64,000 bases of DNA, from the NCBI RefSeq assembly GCF_000213175.1, contig NW_009799099.1, positions 2,332,123 to 2,396,122 on the forward strand. Reading direction: 5' to 3'. The notes under the pieces were generated by a model. It worked only from the letters and a program-made list of their open reading frames with translations. It was not told the DNA's origin and made no database searches. Both the position numbers and the translations under genes were made by a program. How positions within the stretch are numbered: position 1 is the stretch's first letter; each line of letters opens with the position of its first letter. This document shows, one piece after another, positions 23,242 to 35,700 of the stretch. The stretch comes from Neurospora tetrasperma FGSC 2508. Its lineage: Eukaryota > Ascomycota > Sordariomycetes > Sordariales > Sordariaceae.

Positions 23242-24145
23242 GGAGCGATACCTACCTTCTCGGCTTAGCCACTACCTACATATGACAACAACAATAATAC
23301 GGCTCGCATTGCACTTGTTTTTCATGTACAACTTTTACTACTGTCATCAAATCAGTAGCTTGATTTTCACGGTTGCATAGAGTTCTATGAAGTGTCTTTT
23401 CTGGGCAACAATGGCTTGTTTAAAAGGGATAACGAACGGAGGATTTGGTATCACATGTTCAGACTAGAGAGGAATAATCAAGCAATAAATGAATCAATCT
23501 CATAGATTGAAGGATGAAGTATGTGCATTGCTTAGTGGAAGTGACTTCGGTAGTCTTACGCCTACTTCAAGAGACAGTAAAAAGATATTATATAAAGATT
23601 AAACTGAAATTCAAGCCGCAAAGATGGTAGCCGTTAGGGCTAGAAGCACCTCTTTGGCAAGCCATGGATGGGGTGCCAATGAACAAGTGTAGGTAATTCG
23701 CAGATGAGTAAAAGTTATATTAGGTTGTCTAAGTCTACAACTTATTTGAATAGACAACAAAGAAAGGGATATAAGATGGAACTTAGCCAAACCTCTACTG
23801 TCAATATCAGTCAGTGATAATGACCCCATCCAGTAGTACTCTCAAAGTTACGGTTTCTTCTTCTTTACAAACTGACCTAGTTGGAGATTATATAATTGAT
23901 TTCTATCCGCTATCCGCCATCACCTCACCTCACCTCACCTTAGTCACCCCACCCAACCCCTCCTGCAGCCCAGGACCTTTCACAAACCACCCCAAAGCAC
24001 GACGACTAGATGAGACAACAAGTTGAAAATATTCCACTTTATCATGACCTTCTTTTGTGCAGTACTCAAACGCTAAAACAAGTATGCAATCCCTCCCCTA
24101 TCCAGAAACCCTTAAGAGAAAAAAATAAGACTACCACACCTGCTC
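23242..24145. other. Convergent intergenic region before SEC39
   Basis: About 900 bp, AT-rich, between the zinc-finger relic and the SEC39 stop. It includes four copies of CACCT at about 23921-23940. No gene is seen. Confidence 0.6.
23921..23940 (+). repeat. Short tandem repeat (CACCT)4
   Basis: Four head-to-tail copies of CACCT lie in the convergent spacer downstream of SEC39. It is a simple microsatellite. Confidence 0.8.
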
Positions 24146-27100
24146 CTATTCTTCTCTCCTATGTCCATTATTCCCATTGCCCCCCTGTGCTTGTGAATGT
24201 GTCGGCGCCGGCGCCGGCGCACCCACCAACCACCCCACGCCCGACACCAACGTGCCCATGGCCGCCTCTCTTAGTTGATCTCTCTTTCTTACTCTCCCCT
24301 GTTGACCACCACCTCCATTACCTTCCTCCCCTCCACCAGTTCCGTCGCTGTAAAAGCTATTGGTCATCCCACCGGCGGTAGACGTACTACCTCTACTACC
24401 CGGCCTCATCATGTCTCGATCACGGTCACTGCTAAGACTATTCCTACCAGCAGCATTTGTTGTAGTATTGGAGGAGGAAGAGGTGAACCCACCAACTAGA
24501 CCGCCTACACTACCGCTTAGTCCACCAGCTACACCGCCCAGATGACCACCGAGCCCGCCGGCGACGCGCTGCAGAGAGGACAGAGCTGAGAGGTTCTTTT
24601 GCGCGGAGAGGACCGAGGCGCGGGAGAGGTCGAAAAGGGACATGGGCGCTTCTTCTGTTTGTTTATGCTTCAGCTGCTGATGACGCGAGTCTGATGATGA
24701 TTTGGCTGAGCGAGCAGCAGCCGCGGCGGCGCTTGATCCACCACTCCCAATACCTGTAGCGGAGATATGTTGCCTAGTACCACCACCACCAGGTGGTGTA
24801 CCAAATGCCCCTGGTACCCGTTGCCCACCACCATGATGACCATGCATCGAGTCCCCTGCCGCATCCCACGCGTCTTCAGCTTCTTCTTCGGCTTTGAGCG
24901 CGGAATCAAGTTCCTCTTCTGCTCTTCGGAATGCGTTGAGGATCTCTTGGAGTGTGGGTGTGGGGGCGATGCGTAAGGCTGTGGAGAGACATTCGATGCG
25001 CTGCTCGAGATGGCGGATCTCCGGGTTGGCGGAGGCGTTGGTGCCGAGGTGGGTGGGTCGGACGGTGCGGCTGGTGCGTCGGTACTTGCCTGCTTGGAGG
25101 GCGGCTTTCCAGGAGTAGTCGTCTTCGATGACGACTGTTGAGGGGGTAGAGGATCTGTTCCTGGAGGATGGTGGGGAGGAGAGCCGATTGAGGATGTAGG
25201 AGTACGCCGTCTCAAAGTCGTCTTCGGTCAAGGCGGCGTCGATGCACATGGCGGTTATACGGCGCTCGGCTGTTAGCCGTTGCTTTTCTTCCTCCTCGGG
25301 AGAGATGGTTGCGGCCGTGTAGCTGCTGTGTTGCTGTTTTGATGCTGGAGTTTTGGTGGTGGCTATTAGTCCGGCTTTGACCATGCGGGCTCCAAGGTCG
25401 AGAAGGTCATGAAGTCGGATGTAGCTCTTGGGGTTCTGTTCGAGGATTCTGTCGATGATAGAGATGGGATCGGCGTGAACTCGTAGAACAACCGGTGTGA
25501 AGGGTTCACCTTGTTTGAGTACTAGGCGGAATTCACTGAGGGCATGTGTGGCTTGGAGAAGAGCCTCGATCTTTTGGGCAACGGGATCGGACTTTGAGAT
25601 TGTGTTGGGGAATGCTTTGATGCTGTTCCTGGAGTTAGTGTGATTTGTACAACGTCATGGACGCTAGGAAACTCACATGTCATCACACTTCTTCAGCCCA
25701 CCCCTTGTGCGGTTGGGATTGGAGGCGTTATCGTAAGCAGTCATGGCCGTAGAGAAAACAGCGTCTTTCAGCACCTTTTCGTCCAATGGCCGTTCTACCG
25801 AATCTTCATAAATCGACTTTGCCAGAGCGTAACGAGTGTTGGTGAGTAAAGCCTTGAGGAACTCAACCTCCAAAAACTCCTTCTTAAGCTGGCTGAAGAT
25901 GCCCTTAGGCCTCGAGTCGGTGGCACCCCAGGCATCTTCAGCACCCCAATCACGAAGCCACAGTATCTCATCGCGGGCTTTCATCCAGAACTTGTCGTCC
26001 GTCTTTGGTCCCTGGTTAGCCAAAGCATGAATGAGCTTGAGGGCTTCCGCTTTTTGCTCCCGCTCATCCTGCAACAGTGCGAGCTCACCCACCCTCCTAA
26101 GGGTGCATGGAGACCCAGCTCTGGTGAGGATGAAGGCACTTATTATTAGGGCTTGGCAAAAAGCAGTTGACGTCTCCGTTGGCCACGTAAGAACGTTTGA
26201 TGAGTCCAAGAAGTCATTGCGCAAGTAGGTCACGTTCTTTGGCGAGGCCACTATGCCATCAACCTGCTCGGCAAGTGGCGCTAACAAGCCCACCGCATTC
26301 TGCAGTGGTGGAAGAGGGTCCTGGTTGGTGATGATGACAGCCCTGTTAAGAATCGCATAAGCCCCTTCCAATGCTTCAATTGATGCATTCGAGATCAGAT
26401 ATGTAGATGCCAGAGCAGCTTGGGCGTACGTCCAGTCGAGATGGCGTCGTTGTTCGTCGTTCAATTGGGTTTCCTCTCCTCCTCCTAGAATCCCCCCCAA
26501 ATCCACGGATTGGGGGCCCTCCCACTGGTCGAATGCATTGGCCGCCACCCTCCAGTTTTTCGAGGCATTCGCAGTGAGCCAACGCAACACCTGATTCCAT
26601 CCTGGACAAAGATCCTCATCCGTGTCGGGACCTCTAGGCGTCAATCCCTCAGCCGAACCAGATTCCTGACCCTTGTTATTCCACCGCTTCCTATTCAGCG
26701 TCCAAGGCGCGATCATGCCCTTCAGGTCGCGACCAATTTGTCCATAATCCTCCTCCCGAGCGCCTGTCTGCGACAACAACACGTTTGCTATCGTCCTTTC
26801 AGGCAACCTCTGGAATGCGGCCAGCGTGTACGGAATCGGTTCGTTAGGGTAATATTCGCAGTTGCGCCGCAGAAGCGGCAGTATCGTCGAGAGCAAAAGC
26901 GACCTGATTGCGGGAGAATGATCCAAGAATGGCGCCAACAGAGCGGGTAGCTCAGTGAGTAATCCAGCCTCTTCATCCACCTTGTAGGACCTGCGCAAAA
27001 GGAACAGAGATGTTGTATCGTCGGCGGCGACCTCTGCCGTGGATGGAGCCTCGGGGGAGGACAGGGGTAGCAGCCGGAGCTTCTTGACCTTCTTGATAGC

Positions 27101-27397
27101 TTCCTCTTCGGTAAGGGACTCGACCGAAGAAACGTCGATTTCATGCTTCTGCTCGTTTTCGGTGGAATCAAGTTGCGATTCTGGAAAGTCTCCACGTTCG
27201 ATATGTTCGATTAGGGTGACGTAGTCGCTCGATCGCAAAGTCTCGGGAAGGTATGTGAGCAGGATGCGTAGAAGTAGTTCTTTGCGAAGAACGGAGCCAC
27301 GGTGAGCGGCGAGGGAGGTCAAGCTATCAATGTCGGCCTTGACAGCAAGGTGCACAGCGAGCAGCACAAGCTTAGGGGGAGAGAGGAAGAGGGCCAT
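24146..27397 (-). CDS. sec39: SEC39-type Dsl1 tethering complex subunit
   Basis: Two exons on the minus strand, 27397-25677 and 25628-24146, give 1067 residues; the 49-bp intron has a GTGAGT donor and ends CCAG. The N-terminus LSPPKLVLLAVHLAVKADID followed by ELLLRILLTYLPETL is the start of the Sec39 domain, an all-helical solenoid that fills about residues 1-730. Sec39 sits on the ER with Dsl1 and Tip20 and tethers COPI vesicles returning from the Golgi; the animal counterpart is NBAS. After about residue 800 the protein becomes Gly/Ser/Asn-rich (HHGGGQ, GGGGTR, GGLGGHLGG), then ends with RDQLREAAMGTLVSGVGWLVG, a possible amphipathic or hydrophobic helix, and a short Ala/Pro tail. It is divergent from NDUFS5. 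Confidence 0.85.
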
Positions 27398-28175
27398 TGT
27401 CGCGGAGTCTTCGTTTGGAGGGATGCGATGCTTATAGTCGATTGGGCGTCGGGATGCCTTCAGACTTCATGGCTAGTCGTGCCCCTGGAAAAACTATTGT
27501 AGTGGTATATTAAACTGGTTTTCCCTTGTTAGAACTAGGTCTTGGTCAATAAAGGTACTCATGTGTCGCGGTACAGAGAGTGGGATGAGTGTGAAGAGGA
27601 AATGTGTGGATTCTGGAACATTGTTGATGAACACATTGCCTGCAGCGCAACAACAGCTCCCCCGTCACTTAGCCTCCACTTGCAGTGACAACCCCAGGCC
27701 GGGGCCCTGGAGCTTCTTAGTGGGCCCCGCCAGTGCCTGCCGCCAAAAGCTCAGCTAAAGCCCTGGTCCTTAGAGGTACGTACTGTGTAAGTAAGAGCTC
27801 CCGCCAACCAAGCTACAGTACACTGTACTTAGCTGCCCCCTGCCCCTCTGCAGTGGTCTCAGCTGCGAAATCTGGGGACAACTGTGGCTTTCCATACACT
27901 CATGTCATCAAAGTGTGGCTCACCACTTTCAAAATCCCACAGTGAACCGATGATACCAGCCACATCTTAACCTGAAGCTTGCAGTGGTGGATCGCATTCC
28001 ACCGAGCAGTTCAACCTCACGTCGCCGTTGTCGCCGTCGTCGAGGAGACCCGCGAAGAGACCCGCATCACGACCGAAGCTCATCCACTTTCAACGCGAGT
28101 CACGACTCAGGTTCTCCCCCGCAATTTACAACCCGCCGAGCCGACACCCAGCGCAGCGCATACACACAGCCCGCC
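27398..28175. other. Divergent promoter region, SEC39 / NDUFS5
   Basis: A 778-bp spacer between divergent starts. It is C-rich near the NDUFS5 start and holds no supported gene. Confidence 0.6.
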
Positions 28176-28828
28176 ATGTCGTCCGGCTATGGCATGAACG
28201 GGGGTATGTTATTGATTACCTATTCCCAATTCTATCAATCTGGACAGTCAGTTGCTGGAAACGGCGTGCAATTGAACTTTATGCTTTGTCGCCAAACCGA
28301 TGCGATTATCGCCCGCTGTACATTGTGAACTTGGAATGCTAATGAAATGCCCTGTCATTGCTTGACAACTACCAGGTCCATCCCGGTGCTTTCCCTTTTG
28401 GCAAGAAGTGCTCGCCTGCTACGTGGTCAACAGCAACGAGGAGGACGCGTCGGGCAGAAAGAAGTGCTCGCCGATGCTGGAGGATTACTACGAGTGCTTG
28501 CACCACAAGAAGGAGGTCCGTACAGTATCCAAACCCCGAATCATCACCATCCAAACCTCCAGGAAACCATACATACGATGCTCCACGCGGAGGAGGGGAT
28601 TAAAGATCCACATACACCAAAAGTGAGAGTGTCCCTCATCACTAACAATTATGATATCATCTTCCCCCGTCACAACAGGCCGCCAGAGTCCAAGCCCTCC
28701 AAGCTGCCTATCGCAAAGCCGAAGCAGAAGGCGGATACAAGGCCAACCCACCGACCGCCGGACAGATACGGAACTTGGGAATCCTGGGTAAGGAGGAGGA
28801 TTCCAGGGCGGTGTTGGGATCGAAATAA
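28176..28828 (+). CDS. NDUFS5: Complex I accessory subunit, NDUFS5 type (twin CX9C)
   Basis: Three exons, 28176-28203, 28376-28515 and 28679-28828, give 105 residues with all phases consistent. The protein starts MSSGYGMNGG, and exon 2 carries two perfect C-x9-C pairs: C-FPFWQEVLA-C and C-SPMLEDYYE-C. This is a CHCH domain, imported and oxidised in the mitochondrial intermembrane space by the Mia40 pathway. The segment EDYYECLHHKKE followed by RVQALQAAYRKAEAE is typical of fungal NDUFS5 homologs (an 11.5-kDa subunit in Neurospora). It belongs to the intermembrane-space side of the membrane arm of NADH:ubiquinone oxidoreductase. The start exon is only 28 nt, and introns of 172 and 163 bp are long for this window. 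Confidence 0.9.
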
Positions 28829-29314
28829 GGGCATGGCACTGCAATGTTGATGATGATATGCACATACTGCTAGGGATACGGCACTAGAACTATTACAACA
28901 GCACGGCACCGCACGAGCGAGCCGGAGGGAAAACAGAACCAATTTTTTGACGCCTCTTAATCTACGGAGTCCTGGATGTTACAATTGCTGGGAGATTGGG
29001 AGAACGAGGCAACGATGTCAAATGCGGTTTTGCTGATATCAGATCTTAGTACAAGAAGTAATTGCTGGAACATCAGCCTACTACCACAATCATTGCGCTT
29101 GCTTAAGTATAATTACCTTGTATACCAATCAACTCCTACGCTATGCGGCTGAAATCCGAGCCTCTGAAAAAGTACCGATGGAAAGAGAACAAGTGTGGGT
29201 ATAGATAGAGGTAATGCGCAACCAACAACTCCTTTCCCAACCTTGACTTGAAATGATGAATAACAAAGCCCAGATAGCTTCGTAATCAAGCTAAGGATGG
29301 TAAAAATGGCAGAT
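28829..29314. other. Convergent intergenic region, NDUFS5 / DUF7918-like gene
   Basis: A 486-bp stretch with two converging 3' ends. Nothing else is seen in it. Confidence 0.6.
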
Positions 29315-31114
29315 TCAAATCCAGTTGCCCACAATTTCCGAACGGACTTCCTTCTTCTCCAGACTCTCCGAACCCTCCAAAGACTTCTTCATAACACCCC
29401 CAAGCCGGCCAGTGCGTGTCGAGGTGTTAGGAGAAGGGCTCCATAAACGTCTTGCGATATTCGCTGGTTCCCTTTCAGCAGGCGAAGGTGTTCGGCTCAT
29501 CCACTCCGCTTCCGACAACTTGATTCTCGTAACCCGGGACAGATCTTGCTCGGATCTGTAGCAGGAAGGCAAAGCTTGCGTTGACAATTTTCGACCCGAC
29601 TCTGTGTGAGAAGCTGGGGCGCCATCTTCCTTTTGAGGGGTGAGGGTGAAACACTCGAGGCCGAGAGCGTAACTGCTGCCGGTTGTTGGTAGATACCGGC
29701 CAGGTGATGAAGCCATGTTTGGGTAGTATTCACTGGTTGAGGCTGGCGGTGTCGCGTAATCTGACATGGAAACGTCCTCGAGTGTCTCCGATCTTGGGCC
29801 CGATTTGTCCGGAGTGCCGGAAAAGTTGGGTTCATTTTGTGGAGCGGCCCGCGCTACGCAAATCTCAAAAGCATCATCATCGTCAAAAGCTCCATCGTCG
29901 ACGAGTTTCTTGAGAGAAGGGGTCAGAGATGGACAACCCGACACGGCAGAAGATATGGAAGCACGCCGTGACACGACGCCCGGCTCTTCGCGTGGAAGTT
30001 CTGGTAAGGGTCGCTGGAGATACGAGTCGCGATAAGCATCTCGGAGTGCTTTGCTTGGCTGAGGGATGTTGTCGGAGAGCGAAGACAGAGGGAACACGAT
30101 CGGAGGGCTTCCCAGAGAGTAGTTGGGTTGGTTCCGTCTGTCACCGTGGATTTTGCTTCCTTCAAAGATTGACTCTTCGTCACCATTATCATCGTTCGTG
30201 ACCAGTGTCGCTTGACTATCGTCCGCTTGGCGCAGCATGTCTTCGGTAAACTCCATTGTCGTGCTGCGGCTTAGTGCGTTGGTAGAGATGGATCGTACAA
30301 ACTTAAACTCCCTCTGGGGTATTAGGTTCAGCTGCTCAAGGCTATCCCACGAGCGGTAGTGGAATCTGAATGTTGCAAAGGGCGAGTCCCTAGCATCGAT
30401 GAGATGCCAATGATAGAAGCAGGCGTGTTGAGGCTGGTCCATAAGGCCGATACTGGGGGAACTATGACATTGATCAGCCTTCCACCACATGATAGGATTC
30501 CTATGCTGCAGTCACCTACGCGATGCCATAGTTCTTCTGGGGGTGAAAGTCCTCCACTTTCGGTGCCCGAGCCTTTCTGTCTTGTGCTCGGAAAACCTTC
30601 ACTTCAATCAGGCCACCGTCTTCAGCAGGGGATCTGGTTTCTTGGCCCGGAAGGAATACGAAATTGCGACACTCGAGACCTGCTTGTCCATTGTAGCTTG
30701 GGCCTGGTGCCCACAGTGACTTGACAACGTTGCCATGCTGTCTCTCGGTTGGGTTGATGCCCCATGAGGTGATCGCTCGGCCGTTCAAGAATAACTTGAA
30801 GAAGACATATTTGCAGGGTGGAGGAGGGAGAACGTTGATGTTGTACTTAATCGCGAAGCAGTGACCTATAAACGTACGGACAGTGAACACGCTGGACATG
30901 GCCAGTCGGAAGAAGATCTAGTACCTGGAACGGACGGTATATACGTCGCAACCGTGGGGCCAGCTTTGCGTGTAGATACGGATTCCTGCTTTGCTGAACC
31001 GCCATGACAACTGATCAAGCGGGCAGATGACCCCTCGGGATGCGGAAACTCGGGGATACGCTCGTTGGATGGATCGGCCACGAGAGAGATCTCAATTCCT
31101 CGTAGGCACGGCAT
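29315..31114 (-). CDS. Fungal DUF7918-like protein, function unknown
   Basis: Three exons on the minus strand, 31114-30925, 30865-30520 and 30452-29315, give 557 residues; introns are 59 and 67 bp and all phases fit. The first 230 residues look folded: LRGIEISLVAD, EFPHPEGSS, ATYIPSVPG joined by splicing to HCFAIKYNIN, then YVFFKLFLNGRAITSWG and VFLPGQET. The pattern of a beta-rich domain with a YI-SV-G turn resembles the fungal DUF7918 family as I remember it; that name is an inference. The remaining 320 residues are Ser/Pro-rich and disordered, with clusters of Asp (DDDDAFEIC). No enzyme motif, signal peptide or membrane segment is visible. Confidence 0.72.
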
Positions 31115-31591
31115 CGTGAAAGGTAATGATTGTAGAGCAGGTGATGGTTTCGTAGAGGCCGAGTGCGGTCGGAGTTAAAGATATACTTTAGACAGACATG
31201 TCTTACTGGCGTGAAGGTGCCTTGTCCGGCGCACGCACAAGGATATCGGCCTCGATGCGCTGTTAAGAGCGTAATTAGAAGGAAAGTCGGACGTCTCGAG
31301 ACCCTTGAATGGTTGCTTTCTGAGCTCGTCGAATAAGAAAACCCCACTCACGATTGATCCCAGGCGCGGGGTGAGTGAAGGTTTGGGAGTGGGAAGGTGC
31401 ATACGTCAACCTCGAATCCCAATTCACCTGAAAGTGGAGGTTGGGATTCGGTCCCGAGCCTGGACTGAAGGTTTTCGTTTGATAAAAATGCCGTCACGTT
31501 GTCTCCGTTTACATCCTTCAGTTTTCTCCCTGAGAGCCTTAGTCGTCGCCATTTTAATCTACTCCTCGACGGCCAGTTGAAGCAGTGCAAA
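31115..31591. other. Spacer between OXNAD1-like and DUF7918-like genes
   Basis: A 477-bp tandem spacer that should hold the promoter of the DUF7918-like gene and the 3' end of the OXNAD1-like gene. No other gene is seen. Confidence 0.6.
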
Positions 31592-32623
31592 TCACCACCA
31601 CTTCTCGAACAAGATTCTGTTGCGCTTCATGCCCAGCCCATCATTGGAGACCAATTTTTCTACCATTTCATCAGTCATGGTAGGAACACCGCAAACGTAT
31701 ACCACTGCTGAGTCTCTGTCGTCTCCAACAGCTGATGCAATATCGGATAGTGATATTTTTCTGCTGGCGAACTTCACTTCAAACCCATGGCAGTTCACCA
31801 TGCCACCCCCTATATTGGAAACAGCATTCCTTTGCTGGATGTCAAGGAGTCGTGTAAGAAATAAACGAAACGTCCCCCGGACCATCCTTTTTGCGAAGAG
31901 CCAGGTAAGCCTCTCCAAAAACAGCATTTTCGTTACATCTCTCGGTGGCCCGGGGTCCTTCATCGAATAAAGCATTGTCACTTCACAAATCTCAGAAACT
32001 TTTCCATGCTTCACGTCATCCGCAATGGCGGTGAGGATACTCATCAAGGGGTTGATGCCGACACCACCAGCCACAAGTACAACCTTGCGAAGTGATGAGA
32101 CGTCGATGCCGGCCGGCGGCCAGATAAAGCTGCCTCCAACGCGGACCTTGACTTCAGCATTCATGACCACCGGGACAGGCTGCCAAAGCCAAGCAGCTGG
32201 TGGATTATCTGGTGACTTCTGGATAGCTAGTTCAAGATAGGCCTGTGGTGCCTGGCCATCTAGTCCATGTTGCGCAACTGCAGCCGAGGGCGCAGAGGTT
32301 ATGGTAAAAACTCCGGCCTTAGACACAGTCGGAACGTAGACATCGAGCCATTGCCCCGCAGAGAACTGGGTAATGAATCAGCACTCTGCTGGGAGTGAAG
32401 GTGATTGATCCTTTGAGTGATGCTTACTTGGATTGTCGTCTGGTTGGGGATCATGAACCGAAATACTCTAATAGAGTCGTTGACTTGGTTGACGTGTTGG
32501 ATAATAACGGTATGCAGTGCCTACACGAGTGTCAGTCATGGTGCAGCGATTCACAAGTCTTGGGTGAACAACCTCATCACGGGGTTCCTTTGCAGTTCTT
32601 TCCAGATGGCTTTCTTTCGACAT
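31592..32623 (-). CDS. Oxidoreductase with FAD- and NAD-binding domains, OXNAD1-like
   Basis: Three exons on the minus strand, 32623-32573, 32520-32428 and 32365-31592, give 305 residues. The protein begins MSKESHLERTAKEPRDE, continues VNDSIRVFRFMIPNQTTIQ and, after the second intron, FSAGQWLDVYVPTV with GVFTITSAPS, the flavin-binding barrel. The nucleotide-binding half has VVLVAGGVGINPLMSIL (GGxGxxP motif) and VYVCGVPTMTDEMVEKL (CG motif) and ends ILFEKWW. This is the ferredoxin-NADP reductase fold; OXNAD1 proteins are probably mitochondrial, but I see no strong presequence. The first intron uses an odd GTTGTT donor (or one shifted by a codon), chosen because it alone keeps the family sequence in frame; that junction is uncertain by three bases. 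Confidence 0.83.
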
Positions 32624-34236
32624 CTTCTAGAACAGAGAACGTCGTACTGTTGCAAATTTGAGGAGTCTATATGAGACTTCCGACCTCCTGGAATTTTTTC
32701 AGCTACCATGCAAACGAAAACGAATCGTTGCATGCATCGATGACGAACAGGAATGTCGTCGTCCCTGGGTTGAAGTGGTAATGGAAGCAGGGTTAGGGTG
32801 TCTTGGATGACACTAAACATCATCCTTCGACCCCACCTGGCCTGCCGCTTAAAGGGATCCGTCACGCACCATCTGTTTATTTGTCTTCTTCAATTGACTT
32901 CACCCATCTCATCACAACAGCGTCTTCAACCGGATCTCGATGCGCAATCTGGGGAACTGGTCTACCTCCGCTCGCAAGCACGTGGCAGCCATGTCGCGTC
33001 CCTGGCCATGAAAATGGCGACAGTTATCGTGAATTCGTGGGGTTGTCTCCACAAGCTATTTCGATGATCTCCAGGTCCTAACATCATGTTTTGAAATGTG
33101 CTGGACAAGCTGACTCTCCTGGGACTTATACTTTTGTTGACAAGAAATTGCAGATCACACAAGCTGTTCTATCGGAAAGTTAAAGACAACAGCACGGGTA
33201 TCGTGACTTATGTATAATCGACGTTACGTTGTCTCTTCCACCACTCTGTCTCAGGTCAACAAGACACACCCAACATGTGTGAAGTGTGCTGCTATGGCTC
33301 ACGGCAGTCTTCTCGGGTACAACTAGGTATTCCAGCGAATAACCTATCTGAGTTGGTTCCGTCATCACCATCGTTGTGCTCATATCGACTGCCCTGAATG
33401 GGTCTTGCAAACGGTTGGCTTGGCACCTGGGACAACGTCAAGCCCCAGATGGGTTACCTTGTCATCCCCCATTCAACTAAGGACTTCCTCGGCTTTCTGC
33501 TAGGCTACCCTGAAGTTTCAAGTTACCCTGCAGCCGCACCCCGAGCCTAGGATCGGGATGTTGACCCTCCTACAAGTTTTACGTCAGTCCCGCCAGAGCA
33601 CTGCCGGGGTAAATCAGGCTTGGCGACACCACCACTTCTAAGGTCGTCTCACCTCCAAGGTCACACATACACTACACAGCAGGTTCTTATGCCCGGGCCG
33701 TTCAACATAGCCAGGGCAGCAGAGCTTCAGAGCCGTCACAGCCGATACCCATGGAACAAAGGCAGCTTTGTCAAGGTAGCCAGCCACCGTCTGAAGACAA
33801 GATGCCAAGTCTGATGGAATAGGGCTGGGCCGCAGGGCAGGTCACTCCAGCTGCCTTGCACTGAGTGAAGGGGGCACTCTGTGTCAAGCAGGAAGGGGAC
33901 ACTGGGGGCTTGGAATGACGTCGCAGGGCTGTTTTCCCATGTGGGATGGCATCACACGCCAAGAACCGGAAACATGTTAGACACTTTCCGTCTATGATTG
34001 GCTGTCATCGTCCCTTCACTCACATCGTCCATTCAACATACCAGAGCTTCTTTAAATCAGCCTTGGTCACCCACTGTCTCCCAGCCGAACTCTCCTCCTT
34101 CCTGTGATTTACATACCAGCAAGCACCTTCGACTTGTCTTTATACGTGGAGGACGACTTACATCAAACGGCTTCAACTTGCCTACTTCTCTTCGCTCAAG
34201 GTACCTCAGCTATCACGACTCAACCACACCATCACA
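32624..34236. other. Divergent intergenic region, OXNAD1-like / SUR7-PalI gene
   Basis: About 1.6 kb between divergent starts, with short frames lacking domains. The last 250 bp before the PalI gene are C/T-rich leader-like sequence. No gene is called. Confidence 0.6.
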
Positions 34237-34990
34237 ATGGCGAGAACAGGCTTCTTCCACCACTTCGGCACTTTTCTGCTACTAGTAGCAACGGTGCTTC
34301 TCATCGTCACCTGCATTTCTGCACCTGTCATCAATGACATTTCAATCATGAAGGTCGATTTCGGAAGACTTCACGTGGGCGGTTTCAAGAGGGTAACCTT
34401 TGGCACCTTTGGCTGGTGCGAGATTGCCGATGGCCAAGCGTGAGTTACCCTTCTTACGATTCCTGGATATGCATCATACTAACCTTCTGAACAGTGACTC
34501 CTGCTCTTCCTCCCACGTCGGCTATAACCCTGCCAACGTGATGCGCATGATCGAGGGTACCTCCTTCTCCAACTACGCTGAGAACACCACCAAGGCACTC
34601 ACCAAGGCCATGATCCTGCACCCCATCGCCTGCGGTCTCAACTTCATCGCCTTCCTCCTCGCCCTGGGCGCCGGCCTCGTCGGCTCTTTCCTCGCCTCGC
34701 TGGTTGCCGCTCTGGCTTTCATCGTCACCGTCGTCATCATGATCATCGACTTTGTCACTTTCAGCATCATCAAGTCGAACGTCAACGACGACGACAGCGG
34801 CTCTCGCGCGCACTGGGGCTCCGCTGCCTGGACCACTCTGGCTGCTGCCATCTGCTCACTGCTCGGCATGATCATTCTCTTCATCACCTGCTGCTCGGCT
34901 AGAATCCACAAGAGGAGGAACAGGGACCTCGAACCTAAGAACGACTACGGGGTTGCCGCTGCTCCTCCTCGCCGCAGGAGGTGGTTTTAA
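34237..34990 (+). CDS. SUR7/PalI (Rim9) family four-helix membrane protein
   Basis: Two exons, 34237-34439 and 34495-34990, give 232 residues; the 55-bp intron has a GTGAGT donor and ends ACAG. Helix 1 is FLLLVATVLLIVTCISAPV (about 12-30). A loop with FGTFGWCEI and CSSSHVGYNP follows, and helices 2 to 4 lie in CGLNFIAFLLALGAGL, SLVAALAFIVTVVIMIIDF and LAAAICSLLGMIILFITCC. The short cytoplasmic tail is basic (RIHKRRNRD, PPRRRRWF). This topology and the Gly-Trp-Cys loop are those of SUR7/PalI proteins at the plasma membrane (eisosome-associated or ambient pH sensing). Which of the two roles applies is not decided by sequence. The next gene downstream is in the same direction. Confidence 0.88.
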
Positions 34991-35700
34991 GTCACTGATT
35001 GTGACTAAGATGAACAACAGTCAAAAGACCAGTATTTGGTGTTTTCAACTGAGAAAAAAGCAAGAACGAAAACACATTAATGGGCAACTTGTGATATCAG
35101 TTCAGTGTTTGGGATGATTTTATTGGAGGAAACGATTTTTGATGAGGAATGATACCAAGCGTCAGGGCGTTCTTTTGTTATTTTACTTCAAGGGCGGCTG
35201 AGCGTTCGATTGTAATATGTTTATGAATGAATGATGAATTATAATTCTTTCTTCTTTGCATCTTTGCATCTTAACCATCGAAGCGTTGTGTGCGACTTGC
35301 TACAGTTGAGTGTCGCACTTACATCAGCATCGTAGCACCGTCTAATCGACGACTTTCCTAATTGGGCGATGAATTACTCCACCAAATTTTGTTTCGTAAT
35401 TCGACGACAATCAATGAGAGCGGGGGACCATACTATCCCCTCAACATCATCGATCCCACATATCCGTCTCTTGAACATCATAAAGCTCATTTTTGCAACT
35501 TACCTCCAAACCTCTCACAATCAACCTTTAAACAATTCCATTCCATCCTTTAATTTCTATCTACCTTACTATCATCACCACGCAGCATGCCCCGCCAACC
35601 CCAACCCACCCTCCTCATCACCACACAATAATCCTTAACCCTCCCAAATCTCAACCCCAACCATCACCATCACCCACCAGAATAAAATTTCAAAAACAAA
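34991..35700. other. Spacer between the PalI-like gene and MOT1
   Basis: A 710-bp tandem spacer. The first half is T/A-rich 3' sequence, the last 200 bp are C/A-rich and form a likely MOT1 leader. No gene is seen. Confidence 0.6.
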
